Of a stretch of 13,052 nucleotides of DNA, positions 6,764 through 13,052 are shown piece after piece. Below the pieces are notes generated by a model. The model had not been told where the DNA came from. It was given only the letters and a program-made list of their open reading frames with translations, and made no database searches. The translations under genes and the position numbers were made by a program. The stretch is from assembly GCA_022572485.1 (NCBI GenBank), contig JACZVU010000066.1, forward strand, positions 1 to 13,052, given 5' to 3'. Source of the DNA: Myxococcales bacterium (GTDB taxonomy: Bacteria > Myxococcota_A > UBA9160 > SMWR01). The first letter of the stretch is position 1; each line of letters opens with the position of its first letter.

Positions 6764-7798
6764 CTAGAGGCGATGGACGTGCGAAACCTGCTCGACGACG
6801 GTGTCGAGCACTGTTCCAGACAAAACAGGAGCACTTTTGGGCGCTTCCGGGGAATCTTCGCCCATGATCACGTCGAGCACGGCATTTACGCCGTCTTCCA
6901 ACCCGGAAACCGCATATCCGCCTTCGAGGACGAACAAAATGCGGCCTCCGCAGAGGTCGTCGGCGAGTGCGCGCGCGATTCCGGCCATGTCCCGATAACC
7001 CTCGCGCGTCACGTTCATGGCGGCGAGGGGGTCGTCCCGATGGGCGTCGAATCCACAGGAGACCAGGATGATTTCCGGCCGGAACGAGCGCGCGGCCGGT
7101 ACGATCAGGCGCTCCATCACGCCGACGTACTCGCGATCGCCGCAACCGGCCGGAAGCGGAACGTTGAGCGTGAACCCCTCTCCTCGGTCGATCCCGATTT
7201 CAGCGATGGCGCCGGTTCCCGGGTAGAAGGGGAACTGGTGGGTCGACGCGTAGAGGACCGACGGATCTCTTTCAAAATAGTGTTGCGTGCCGTTGCCATG
7301 GTGAACATCCCAATCGAGGATCAGGATCCGATCGACGGATTCTTGCTCTTGGAGGGCGCGTGCTGCGATCGCGACGTTGTTGAACAGGCAAAATCCCATC
7401 GCGCGGTCGCTCTCGGCGTGGTGGCCCGGCGGTCGAACGGCTGCGAGGCCGCTATCCAGCTCGCCTCGCGCCACGCGAAGCGCGAGTTCGGTGGTGCCTC
7501 CGGCGGCCAGTAGTGCCACCTCGAAACTCTCGGCAGAAACGTAGGTGTCCGGGTCGAGTTGCGTGGGCGCGCGCCGGCTGGCCTCGGCGATCCGATCGAA
7601 GTGTTCGCGGCTGTGCACGCGGAGGATCTCGTCGGGTGTTGCGGCACGTGGCGCAAATCGGGTCAGCGCTTCGCCGCGGGCATCGGTCACGGCCCTGATC
7701 GCGGAGATCCGTTCGGGGCGCTCCGGATGGCCGGCGGGGCCGCGGTGGGCGAGGAAGCGCTTGTCCTCGACAACGGCTGTCTTCCGCTTGGCGAGCAT
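6764..7798 (-). CDS. Histone deacetylase/AcuC/acetylpolyamine amidohydrolase family zinc hydrolase
   Basis: This is a zinc-dependent deacetylase of the arginase-deacetylase fold, 344 residues, cytoplasmic with no signal peptide. Motifs: HPERPERISAI (24-34), RPPGHHAE (122-129, catalytic His pair H126/H127), GFCLFNNVAIA (135-145), WDVHHGNGT (163-171, zinc ligands D164 and H166), CGFDAHRDDP (248-257, zinc ligand D251) and EGGY (292-295, transition-state Tyr Y295). All catalytic residues are present, so it should be active. The wording resembles class II-like bacterial members. The substrate cannot be read from sequence: acetylated protein lysine, acetylpolyamine or another acyl amide are all possible. 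The ATG at 7798 lacks a clear Shine-Dalgarno. It is divergent from the SDR gene, with 81 bp between starts, and ends 232 bp upstream of mraZ; no functional link to cell division is evident. Confidence 0.9.
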   Translation of the reverse strand: MLAKRKTAVVEDKRFLAHRGPAGHPERPERISAIRAVTDARGEALTRFAPRAATPDEILRVHSREHFDRIAEASRRAPTQLDPDTYVSAESFEVALLAAGGTTELALRVARGELDSGLAAVRPPGHHAESDRAMGFCLFNNVAIAARALQEQESVDRILILDWDVHHGNGTQHYFERDPSVLYASTHQFPFYPGTGAIAEIGIDRGEGFTLNVPLPAGCGDREYVGVMERLIVPAARSFRPEIILVSCGFDAHRDDPLAAMNVTREGYRDMAGIARALADDLCGGRILFVLEGGYAVSGLEDGVNAVLDVIMGEDSPEAPKSAPVLSGTVLDTVVEQVSHVHRL

Positions 7799-7879
7799 CG
7801 CGCAGCATGGTATCTGAGGGTTCGGAGGGCAGCGAGGCGCGGCTTTGCGAACTCACTGCATCGGCCTCCCCGAGGACTG

Positions 7880-8848
7880 TTGAATTCACCTGGCGTCATC
7901 GCAATCACCGGGCTCGGCTCCTATTTGGGGCGTTCTCTCGTCAGGCGCTTGTTGCAGCGGTCGTCCCATTTCCGAATCATCGGCCTGGATCGGCGTCGCC
8001 CCTTCCGGCTCGATCCGCTCGTGCGCTTCCACACCGTCGATCTGACGGAGCCCACCGCGGACAGCCGCGTCGCCGAGGTGCTCGCCGAAGAGCGAGTCGA
8101 GGTCGTCGTCCACACGGCGTTCCGATCGGAGCCGACCGCAGACCTCGAGATGGACCACGAGCTCGAAACGATCGGAAGCCTCCACGTGATGAATGCCTGC
8201 GCGGCCACCAAGATCAAGCGGCTGGTCGTCGCATCGAGCACGATGCTCTACGGCCCTTGGCCGGACAACCCGAATTTCCTGACCGAGCAGCATCCGCTGC
8301 GCGGACATCCCGGCTCGCACTCGGTCTCGAACCGGATTCAGGTCGAGTCGTTGCTTGCGCAATGGTGCGTGCGCCATCCCGACACCGAAGTGACAGTGTT
8401 GCGAAACTGTTGGATCTTCGGGCCCACCTACTGGGATCACGTGGCGCGTTATTTTTCACGACCTCTCGTTCCCAAGTTGATGGGGTACGACCCATTGATG
8501 CAGTTCATCCACGAAGAAGACTGTGTTCACGCGCTTGAAACCGCGACGCTCCATCAACACCCTGGTGTGTTCAACATCGTCGGTCGGGGCGTGCTACCCC
8601 TGTCGACAATTCTTCGAATCGCCGGCAAGCGCATTCTCCCGATGCCGCCCTCGCTCCTCTACCGGATGGCCTACTACCCGTTCCAGGGGCAGACTGGAGA
8701 TCCGCCCGAGGGCTTCTACGATTACCTGCGTTACCTCTGGGTCGCCGATGGGCAGCGGGGCTGGGATGCCTTCGGCGAGCCGGTCTATACGACTCGCGAA
8801 GCCTGGATGTCGTTCGTCTCCACGAGGCGCATGAGGCGGTACCGGTGA
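7880..8848 (+). CDS. Extended-SDR NAD-dependent epimerase/dehydratase-like protein lacking the YxxxK pair
   Basis: The fold is that of nucleotide-sugar epimerases and dehydratases: an N-terminal Rossmann beta-strand and glycine loop (IAITGLGSYLGRSL, about 7-20), a family-typical VVASSTMLYGP (about 116-126), and RNCWIFGP (about 175-182). Two things are odd. The glycine loop is spaced GxGxxxG rather than GxxGxxG. Where YxxxK is expected, the sequence is S148-V-S-N-R152, followed by the usual Glu four residues later, so the catalytic Tyr and Lys are absent. It may have lost redox chemistry, may use other residues, or may act as a binding protein. I chose the TTG at 7880 (322 residues) because GAGGA lies just upstream and the Rossmann strand begins right after it. 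The frame stays open upstream to 7559, but there it lies antisense to the hydrolase. The acyltransferase gene follows after 13 bp. Confidence 0.8.
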   Translation: MNSPGVIAITGLGSYLGRSLVRRLLQRSSHFRIIGLDRRRPFRLDPLVRFHTVDLTEPTADSRVAEVLAEERVEVVVHTAFRSEPTADLEMDHELETIGSLHVMNACAATKIKRLVVASSTMLYGPWPDNPNFLTEQHPLRGHPGSHSVSNRIQVESLLAQWCVRHPDTEVTVLRNCWIFGPTYWDHVARYFSRPLVPKLMGYDPLMQFIHEEDCVHALETATLHQHPGVFNIVGRGVLPLSTILRIAGKRILPMPPSLLYRMAYYPFQGQTGDPPEGFYDYLRYLWVADGQRGWDAFGEPVYTTREAWMSFVSTRRMRRYR

Positions 8849-8861
8849 CGGGGAGGGTGCG

Positions 8862-9845
8862 GTGAACGACGGGATTGATCTCGAAACGCCGATCGACGCC
8901 GAGCGGCCCGAGGCGTTGAACGCCGAACTTCGAGACGCGCTCGATGGACTTCGTGGAGAGATTCGCGCTCGTTTTTCCGCGCGGCAGCGAACTCCCGTCG
9001 AGAAGATCGACTGGATGGCGCTCATCCAGCAGATCCAGCGTCGTGTGAGCACGCTGGGGATGAGCGAGCGCTCCGGAGAAGTCGATGAGTTTGGTATGGA
9101 CGAAATCGTGTTGCGCCGGGCGCGCCCGCTGCTCGAGCTGCTCTACGAACACTACTGGCGGGTCGAGCTCCACGGAATCGATCAGATTCCCGACGCCGGC
9201 CCGTGCCTTCTCGTCGCCAATCGCTCGGGGCTTCTGCCCTATGACGGATTGATGGTTTCCCACAGCATCTGGCGAGTGCGTTCGAAGGTGCGGCCGCGCT
9301 TCATGGTCGCCGACTGGCTGATCACACTTCCGTTTGTACAGCCTTATCTCGCGCGGCTGGGTGGTGTGCGGGCGTGCCGAGAAAACGCGGAGCGGCTGCT
9401 TCGCTCCGGAGAGACTGTTTTGGTCTTTCCCGAGGGACAAAAAGGCGCCGCGAAGGTCTTTCGTGAACGCTATCGGCTCAAACGCTTCGGGCGGGGCGGT
9501 GTGGTGCGCGTGGCTCTCGAGACGCGGGTTCCCATCATTCCGATCGGCATCGTTGGTGCAGAGGAGGCCCATCCGATTCTGTTCAAATGGAACGCTCCAG
9601 CGCGAGCGGTGGGGTTGCCATTTCTTCCAGTTACCCCGACGTTTCCGCTGCTTGGCCCGCTCGGGCTCCTGCCGCTGCCGACCAAGTGGGTGATCCGGAT
9701 CGGCGAGCCGATCCGGATCGATCACCTGGCGCCCGACGCCGCCTCGGATGAATTGCTGATCTCGAAAATGAACGAGGAGCTTCGCTCGCAGATCCAGGTC
9801 TTGATCGACACGGGTTTGAGCGACCGCGGTTCGGTCTGGGATTGA
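8862..9845 (+). CDS. PlsC-type lysophospholipid/glycerol acyltransferase family protein
   Basis: This family transfers acyl groups from acyl-CoA or acyl-ACP to glycerolipid or related acceptors at the inner face of the membrane. The 327-residue protein has a charged N-terminal region (1-85) that may form a coiled coil, then the acyltransferase domain: VANRSGLLPYDG (118-129) in place of the NHxxxxD motif, a VFPEGQKGAAKVF block (188-200) equivalent to the FPEGxxS motif, and VPIIPIGIVGAEE (223-235). The usual His of HX4D is Arg (R121) and the spacing to D128 is longer, which may mark a subfamily or an altered mechanism. The GTG start at 8862 has a strong GGGGAGGG upstream. It lies 13 bp after the SDR gene on the same strand. 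From memory, actinobacteria carry a comparable epimerase-acyltransferase pair (Rv0501-Rv0502 in M. tuberculosis). The substrate is unknown. Confidence 0.85.
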   Translation: MNDGIDLETPIDAERPEALNAELRDALDGLRGEIRARFSARQRTPVEKIDWMALIQQIQRRVSTLGMSERSGEVDEFGMDEIVLRRARPLLELLYEHYWRVELHGIDQIPDAGPCLLVANRSGLLPYDGLMVSHSIWRVRSKVRPRFMVADWLITLPFVQPYLARLGGVRACRENAERLLRSGETVLVFPEGQKGAAKVFRERYRLKRFGRGGVVRVALETRVPIIPIGIVGAEEAHPILFKWNAPARAVGLPFLPVTPTFPLLGPLGLLPLPTKWVIRIGEPIRIDHLAPDAASDELLISKMNEELRSQIQVLIDTGLSDRGSVWD

Positions 9846-9857
9846 AGCGGCGGTCGC
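9820..9857. terminator. GC-rich inverted repeat at the convergent 3' ends
   Basis: GCGACCGC (9820-9827) and GCGGTCGC (9850-9857) are perfect 8-bp arms with a 22-nt loop spanning the acyltransferase stop and most of the 15-bp convergent gap with phaR. It could form a stem in both transcripts and help terminate them, but there is no T-run on either side and the loop is long. Treat this as a possible bidirectional terminator only. Confidence 0.3.
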
Positions 9858-9860
9858 GCG

Positions 9861-10478
9861 TTAGCGGGTCTCGTCGCCGGCTTTGTCACGGGGCTTGCCG
9901 CCAGACGCGTCGCGGGTCTTGCCGCCAGACGCGTCGCTAGCGGCGGCCCTGCTGGCTTCGGCGTGCTGCAGGGATTCGACGGCTTCGGCCACTCGCTGTA
10001 GGTTTGCGTTGAGGGCTTCGATGTCTCCGCGGCGTGGCAGGTCGAGCACCTTGAAGACGCGCTCCATCGCGCTTTGTACGATACGATCGAAGTCCGGCGT
10101 GGCGATTGCGATCCACTCGCCGAGCTTGCTGGCGTTGTGCTCCCGGTTCTTGATGATTCGCCGTAGGTTGTTCTGCAGCTCTCCAATGCCCTCGCTGGCA
10201 TCGCCGACGCCCCGGCGAAGCGCGCCGTAGAGCGCGTCGCCACCACGTGAGATCAACTCGGACAACAGTGTACGCGACGCGGTGTTGTTGGAGCGTTCGT
10301 GGTCTACCAGGATCTGTGACAGCGCGACGTTGGTGATGTCTTCGCCGGTTTCGTTGTCGATGACGCGGACGTCTTCGCCGGCCTCGATCAACTCCGAGAT
10401 ACCCTTGAGCGTGATATAGCGGCTGGTTTCGGTGTTGTAGAGCTTTCGGTTCGCGTAGCGCTTGATCAACACGCTCAT
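9861..10478 (-). CDS. phaR: PhaR-type polyhydroxyalkanoate synthesis regulator
   Basis: PhaR proteins bind DNA and PHA polymer and repress phasin and PHA-related genes until granules form. The 205-residue protein starts MSVLIKRYANRKLYNTETSRY, the hallmark of the PHB/PHA accumulation regulator DNA-binding domain (1-65, including RVIDNETGEDIT). A predicted helical region follows (about 66-175, LGEWIAIATPDFDRIVQ, DIEALNANLQRVAEAVESL), resembling phasin or PHA-synthase-subunit coiled coils. The last 24 residues are three 8-residue units, two nearly identical (DASGGKTR, DASGGKPR) and one degenerate, giving a charged, likely disordered tail. I chose the ATG at 10478 over an upstream start at 10535 because the domain begins there and GAGG lies 8 nt upstream. 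No PHA synthase or phasin gene is visible in the window, so the target genes are elsewhere. Confidence 0.87.
   Translation of the reverse strand: MSVLIKRYANRKLYNTETSRYITLKGISELIEAGEDVRVIDNETGEDITNVALSQILVDHERSNNTASRTLLSELISRGGDALYGALRRGVGDASEGIGELQNNLRRIIKNREHNASKLGEWIAIATPDFDRIVQSAMERVFKVLDLPRRGDIEALNANLQRVAEAVESLQHAEASRAAASDASGGKTRDASGGKPRDKAGDETR
9894..9937. repeat. 24-bp tandem repeat in the phaR 3' end
   Basis: A 20-bp sequence beginning CTTGCCGCCAGACGCG is identical at 9894-9913 and 9918-9937, a 24-bp period. It encodes two copies of the DASGGK(T/P)R unit of the phaR tail. A third, diverged unit (DKAGDETR) completes the reading frame. The period is a multiple of three, so copy-number change would keep the frame. 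Confidence 0.8.
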
Positions 10479-10555
10479 TGCGGATTCCTCGCATCGCAGC
10501 GCTGGGAACTCGGGTTTTGTATTTCGGCAGGACACGTTAGCCCAGATCGTCTGCG

Positions 10556-10568
10556 GAGAACCGTTCTC
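10556..10568. promoter_or_regulatory. Perfect palindrome GAGAAC-N-GTTCTC upstream of phaR
   Basis: The 6-1-6 palindrome lies in the 103-nt gap upstream of phaR. On the minus strand it directly follows a TTGACG hexamer (10573-10568) and so would sit in the spacer of a promoter with that -35. The matching -10 at 17-18 nt is weak (ACGATC or CGATCT). It looks like an operator. It does not match the CTGC-N-GCAG type site I recall for alphaproteobacterial PhaR, so the binding protein is unknown. Confidence 0.4.
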
Positions 10569-10581
10569 GTCAAATCGCGGA

Positions 10582-11112
10582 TCATCCCTCGATGGTTACG
10601 CGTTGCACACGCGGTTGTTTGCGCCGCTTGGAAGTCGAACGCCTCGTCTTGCGCGCGGCTTGCGCCGAATTCTCGCCGCTCCCACTCGCGTCGGGTTCGC
10701 GGCGGATCCCGAATTCCCACAGCAGTTCGCGAAGCCCGAGGAATGCGCGCAACACCGCGCGCGCTTCGGGGTCGGTTTCGGCGCGCGCCTCCCAACGCGC
10801 AATTTCGGCATCGAGTGCTTCGGCGATCGAACGGAGCAAGGCAGCGGCTTCACCCGTTGCCGCGCTTCCGTCGAATTCCGCGTGGAGCCCCTCGAGAATT
10901 CGCGCGATCGGACCCAGCAGGGCGTTGCTTGCGGACACTTCCCCGCTCAGCGCCAACGACGACGCGTCGAGCAGTGCGTGAAGTGCTGCGAGCGCTTCGG
11001 CGATCGCCGAGCAGGCGTGCTTCCGCGCACGGGCGATGGCTTCGGCTGCACTGGCCGGGGGCGCCGCTTCGTCCTGCCGCGTCTGGTTTTTGGAGCGACC
11101 GCTCGTCGGCAC
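10582..11112 (-). CDS. Uncharacterised helical protein with basic C-terminal tail
   Basis: I do not recognise a named family. The 176-residue product is rich in Ala, Leu and Glu and is probably almost all helical (about 20-135), with two helical segments (EAIARARKHACSAIAEALAA and EAAALLRSIAEALDAEIARW) and a distinctive RAVLRAFLGLRELLWEFGIRRE block (about 118-139). The tail (about 150-176) is strongly basic (RKTRRSTSKRRKQPRVQR) and could bind nucleic acid, polymer or acidic lipid. No signal peptide or membrane segment is seen. I chose the GTG at 11112, two bases after the upstream ATPase stop, because GGAG lies 7 nt upstream; the frame is open farther up but overlaps that gene. It is followed after 103 bp by phaR. 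Its amphipathic character recalls phasin-like granule proteins, but that is only an inference. Confidence 0.75.
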   Translation of the reverse strand: MPTSGRSKNQTRQDEAAPPASAAEAIARARKHACSAIAEALAALHALLDASSLALSGEVSASNALLGPIARILEGLHAEFDGSAATGEAAALLRSIAEALDAEIARWEARAETDPEARAVLRAFLGLRELLWEFGIRREPDASGSGENSAQAARKTRRSTSKRRKQPRVQRVTIEG

Positions 11113-11113
11113 G

Positions 11114-12307
11114 CTACGGCTCCTCGTCCTTCCCCGCGATCCGATCCGCAACACGCCCCAGGCCCGAGAGGTCGTGAACGTCTCTTTCGAACTCCGGTAT
11201 ACAACCCCAGAAGCGACCCTGTGCTTCGATTCTCTCGCGCAGGGGCTGGGCGGATCGTGCGTCGGATCGTACCCACTCAGCGTATCTCGTCGCCGCTTTC
11301 GCCGCCGCTTCGGCGGCGAGCTGCGCGGGGTAGTCGGCGCCCTCGCTGGCCCGAAGCGCATCCCGCAGCGCCTCGATGTCGGCACTTTGCTGCGCATCGC
11401 CCCTGGGCGGAGAACCCTCCGAAGGCCAGAGCCGGATCCGGTTCACGAGCACGCCCGCGAGCGAGACGCCGTAACCCTCGAGGCGGTCGAGGAAGTCGCT
11501 GGCGTGCCGCGCGGATTCGCTGCCCGGACCCGACACCAGAACGAAGGTGGACTCGGGACCGAGCAGCAGCGATCGCACGCGGTGGGCTCGGTCGCGAAAG
11601 CCGTCGGCCATGGCGTCGAACGCGATCAGAAACTCGGAGAGGTCTTCGAGAAAGCCGATGCCCGTGATGCGTTCGAGAACCTGGAGCACCCGTTGCGTGC
11701 CGAGATGGAACAGGCGGAAACCGAAGCGACCCGCCGCGAAAGCGGGGTGAATGAGCATCTTCACCAGCCGGCTGTCGAGAAAATCAAGCAGGCGCTGAGG
11801 CGCTTCGAGGAAGTCGAGAGCGTGTTGTGCCGGTGGCGTGTCAACGACGATCAGGTCGAACGCGCCGCTTTCGTGCAACTCGAAGACCTTTTCCATCGCA
11901 GAGTATTCCACGCTGCCCGCGAGCGCATTGCTGACGTGCTGGTAGATGGGATTTTCGAAAATCCGATCGCGTACGGCTGCGCTCTCCGCGAAGCGCTCGA
12001 CGAGATCGTCGAAAGTGCGCTTCATGTCGAGCATCACCGCCGATAGATTGCCCCACCCCGGGACGCCGAGCGCGTCGAGGGTTTCACGAGGGATCGCCTG
12101 GGGGTGGTTTCCAAGGGATTCGACACCCAACGCGTCCGCGAGCCTGCGCGCTGGATCGATCGTGAGCACCAGCGCCTTGCGGCCTCGCCTCGCCGCCTCC
12201 AATGCGAGAGCTGCGGCCACGGTCGTCTTGCCCGCACCTCCACAGCCCACGCAGACGATGACCTCCCGGGCCGCGAGCATGGCGTCGAGTTTCGCGTCCG
12301 GCTTCAT
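11114..12307 (-). CDS. ArsA/Get3-like ATPase (second of tandem pair)
   Basis: This is a SIMIBI-class P-loop ATPase of the ArsA/Get3 family, 397 residues, cytoplasmic. The Walker A loop is VGCGGAGKTT (20-29), the next strand gives VLTIDPARRLADALG (47-61), and switch II is VVDTPPAQHALDFL (154-167). The family usually has GKGGVGKT, where the first Lys reaches across the dimer; here it is Cys (C22), so the signature lysine is missing. The DTAPTGH metal/switch motif is DTPPAQH, and no CxC pair is seen, so arsenite transport is unlikely. From memory, actinobacterial tandem Get3-like ATPases (Rv3679-Rv3680, BagA-BagB) include a partner with the same TIDPARRLA wording. The ATG at 12307 forms an ATGA overlap with the upstream ATPase, without a clear Shine-Dalgarno, suggesting coupled synthesis of a heterodimer. 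The helical protein follows directly. Confidence 0.88.
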   Translation of the reverse strand: MKPDAKLDAMLAAREVIVCVGCGGAGKTTVAAALALEAARRGRKALVLTIDPARRLADALGVESLGNHPQAIPRETLDALGVPGWGNLSAVMLDMKRTFDDLVERFAESAAVRDRIFENPIYQHVSNALAGSVEYSAMEKVFELHESGAFDLIVVDTPPAQHALDFLEAPQRLLDFLDSRLVKMLIHPAFAAGRFGFRLFHLGTQRVLQVLERITGIGFLEDLSEFLIAFDAMADGFRDRAHRVRSLLLGPESTFVLVSGPGSESARHASDFLDRLEGYGVSLAGVLVNRIRLWPSEGSPPRGDAQQSADIEALRDALRASEGADYPAQLAAEAAAKAATRYAEWVRSDARSAQPLRERIEAQGRFWGCIPEFERDVHDLSGLGRVADRIAGKDEEP

Positions 12308-13052
12308 TTGAGAAAGACCGGGTTTGCGAGCAGTGCGCCCGCCAGCGATGAGATCTGGTCCGGGCCCTGGATGCCTTCCGGGAGTCGCGGGAGTTCGACG
12401 ATCGGCAGTCCCGTCGTGTGTTGGATCTCGGCCGTAAAGCGGCGATTGAGTTCGTGCCGCGATCGGAGGTAGTGCGTGCAGCGGGCCAGTACGCGAGGGG
12501 GCGGCAGCGCTCCGAGGTCGAGGTCGCCGTCGAGTCGAGCGAGCGCTTCATCGAGATCCCGGATCGCATCGGGGAAGGGGGGCCCGACCACCGCATTGAC
12601 GATCACACGATCGATCGAGATGCCCATCTCATCGCGAACGCGACCCGTCAGCTCGGCGATTTCACGGGCGGGGAGTTCCTCGGCGAGCGCAACCGGAAGC
12701 ACGAGCGTCTGGTCGGAGTCCTCGAGCATGCGCTCGACGCGCTGTGTATGTACGCGAAGCGGGCCGGCCCGCACCGCCGATACGACCACGCGCGGAACGT
12801 CGAGAAACGCAACACCGTGTCCCGTGGCCGGTGCGTCCACGACGATGAGGTCGAATTGGCGACCTGGCGGATCTTCGGAGTCGAGCTGGGCGAGGTGCCA
12901 GATCTTTCCGAGCGTGATCAGCTCGCGCCATCCGGGGGCCGCGGCCATGAGCTGGCGAAACGCCTTGTTGCGCACCACGGCGTCCACGATCGCGCGAACC
13001 CCGAGTTGCAGGCCGAGATACTCCGCGAGCGCCTCGAAAGGGTCGATCCGCA
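12304..13052 (-). CDS. ArsA/Get3-like ATPase (first of tandem pair; N-terminus off right edge)
   Basis: The frame is open to the window edge, so the Walker A region is not visible; about 249 codons are present. Reading in from the edge, the sequence starts RIDPFEALAEYLGLQLGVR, like the helical segment that follows the first ATPase strands in this family. Switch II is DLIVVDAPATGHGVAFLDVPR, close to the family DTAPTGHTLRLL motif and closer to it than the equivalent segment of its partner. Later segments (QTLVLPVALAEELPAREIAEL, GISIDRVIVNAV) fit the remaining beta-strands of the fold. An internal start at 12987 cuts through the fold and is not the true start. The stop overlaps the next ATPase start (ATGA). 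Probable role: partner ATPase in a heterodimer; the client is unknown. Confidence 0.87.
   Translation of the reverse strand, partial: RIDPFEALAEYLGLQLGVRAIVDAVVRNKAFRQLMAAAPGWRELITLGKIWHLAQLDSEDPPGRQFDLIVVDAPATGHGVAFLDVPRVVVSAVRAGPLRVHTQRVERMLEDSDQTLVLPVALAEELPAREIAELTGRVRDEMGISIDRVIVNAVVGPPFPDAIRDLDEALARLDGDLDLGALPPPRVLARCTHYLRSRHELNRRFTAEIQHTTGLPIVELPRLPEGIQGPDQISSLAGALLANPVFLK

Noticed and set aside
6592..6834. An 80-codon minus-strand open frame in the gap before mraZ, overlapping the 3' end of the hydrolase gene
   Set aside because: It begins inside the hydrolase coding region, has no visible ribosome site or recognisable domain, and its end runs through the promoter and operator region of mraZ.
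7559..7879. Upstream extension of the SDR gene
   Set aside because: It lies antisense to the well-supported hydrolase gene and across its start; the Rossmann strand begins only after 7880.
11113..11397. N-terminal extension of the helical protein into the ATPase gene
   Set aside because: It overlaps about 280 bp of ATPase coding sequence in another frame; GTG at 11112 has a strong Shine-Dalgarno at good spacing.
11036..12046. Plus-strand open frame of 336 codons opposite the ArsA-like gene
   Set aside because: It is a shadow of the ATPase gene, whose Walker A and switch II motifs are clear on the minus strand.
11114..13052. Arsenite-resistance (ars) operon interpretation
   Set aside because: No arsR, arsB, arsC or arsD is nearby, no cysteine metal site is seen, and switch II differs from ArsA; Get3-like is a better description.

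Overview
This window is chromosomal DNA from a GC-rich Gram-negative-type bacterium. Several traits fit a deltaproteobacterial-like lineage (Myxococcota, Desulfobacterota, Binatota or similar): a compact division and cell-wall (dcw) cluster whose MurE carries the meso-diaminopimelate signature, an FtsI with a C-terminal PASTA domain, frequent GTG/TTG starts, a PhaR-type polyhydroxyalkanoate (PHA) regulator, and a tandem pair of ArsA/Get3-like ATPases. The taxonomic placement is an inference from gene content, not a measured result.

Left half, minus strand (about 1-6650): the start of the dcw cluster, transcribed leftwards in the order mraZ, rsmH, ftsL, ftsI, murE, murF; murF runs off the left edge. 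From rsmH to murF every junction is an ATGA or TGATG overlap of 1-4 nt, so these five genes look translationally coupled. Only mraZ-rsmH has a gap, and it holds a perfect 7-bp hairpin plus a run of eight G at the apparent rsmH start. Upstream of mraZ is an array of GTGG cores at about 10-bp spacing, which reads as a MraZ autoregulatory operator. The products methylate 16S rRNA (RsmH), build the divisome (FtsL, FtsI) and make the peptidoglycan precursor (MurE, MurF).

Middle (about 6760-9845): a class II-like histone-deacetylase/AcuC-family hydrolase on the minus strand is divergent from a two-gene plus-strand unit. That unit encodes an extended-SDR epimerase/dehydratase-like protein without the YxxxK catalytic pair, followed 13 bp later by a PlsC-type acyltransferase with an unusual NRSG motif. 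The pair may act together on a glycolipid or lipid, but the substrate is unknown.

Right half, minus strand (9861-13052): reading leftwards, a partial ArsA/Get3-like ATPase (enters from the right edge), a second complete ArsA/Get3-like ATPase, a 176-residue helical protein of unknown function with a basic tail, and a PhaR-type regulator. The first three are overlapping or nearly so; phaR follows after 103 nt that contain a perfect palindrome. The best candidate for an undescribed system is this ATPase pair + helical protein + PhaR set. No RNA genes, CRISPR arrays, insertion sequences or phage genes were seen, and no gene-free stretch exceeds about 235 bases.
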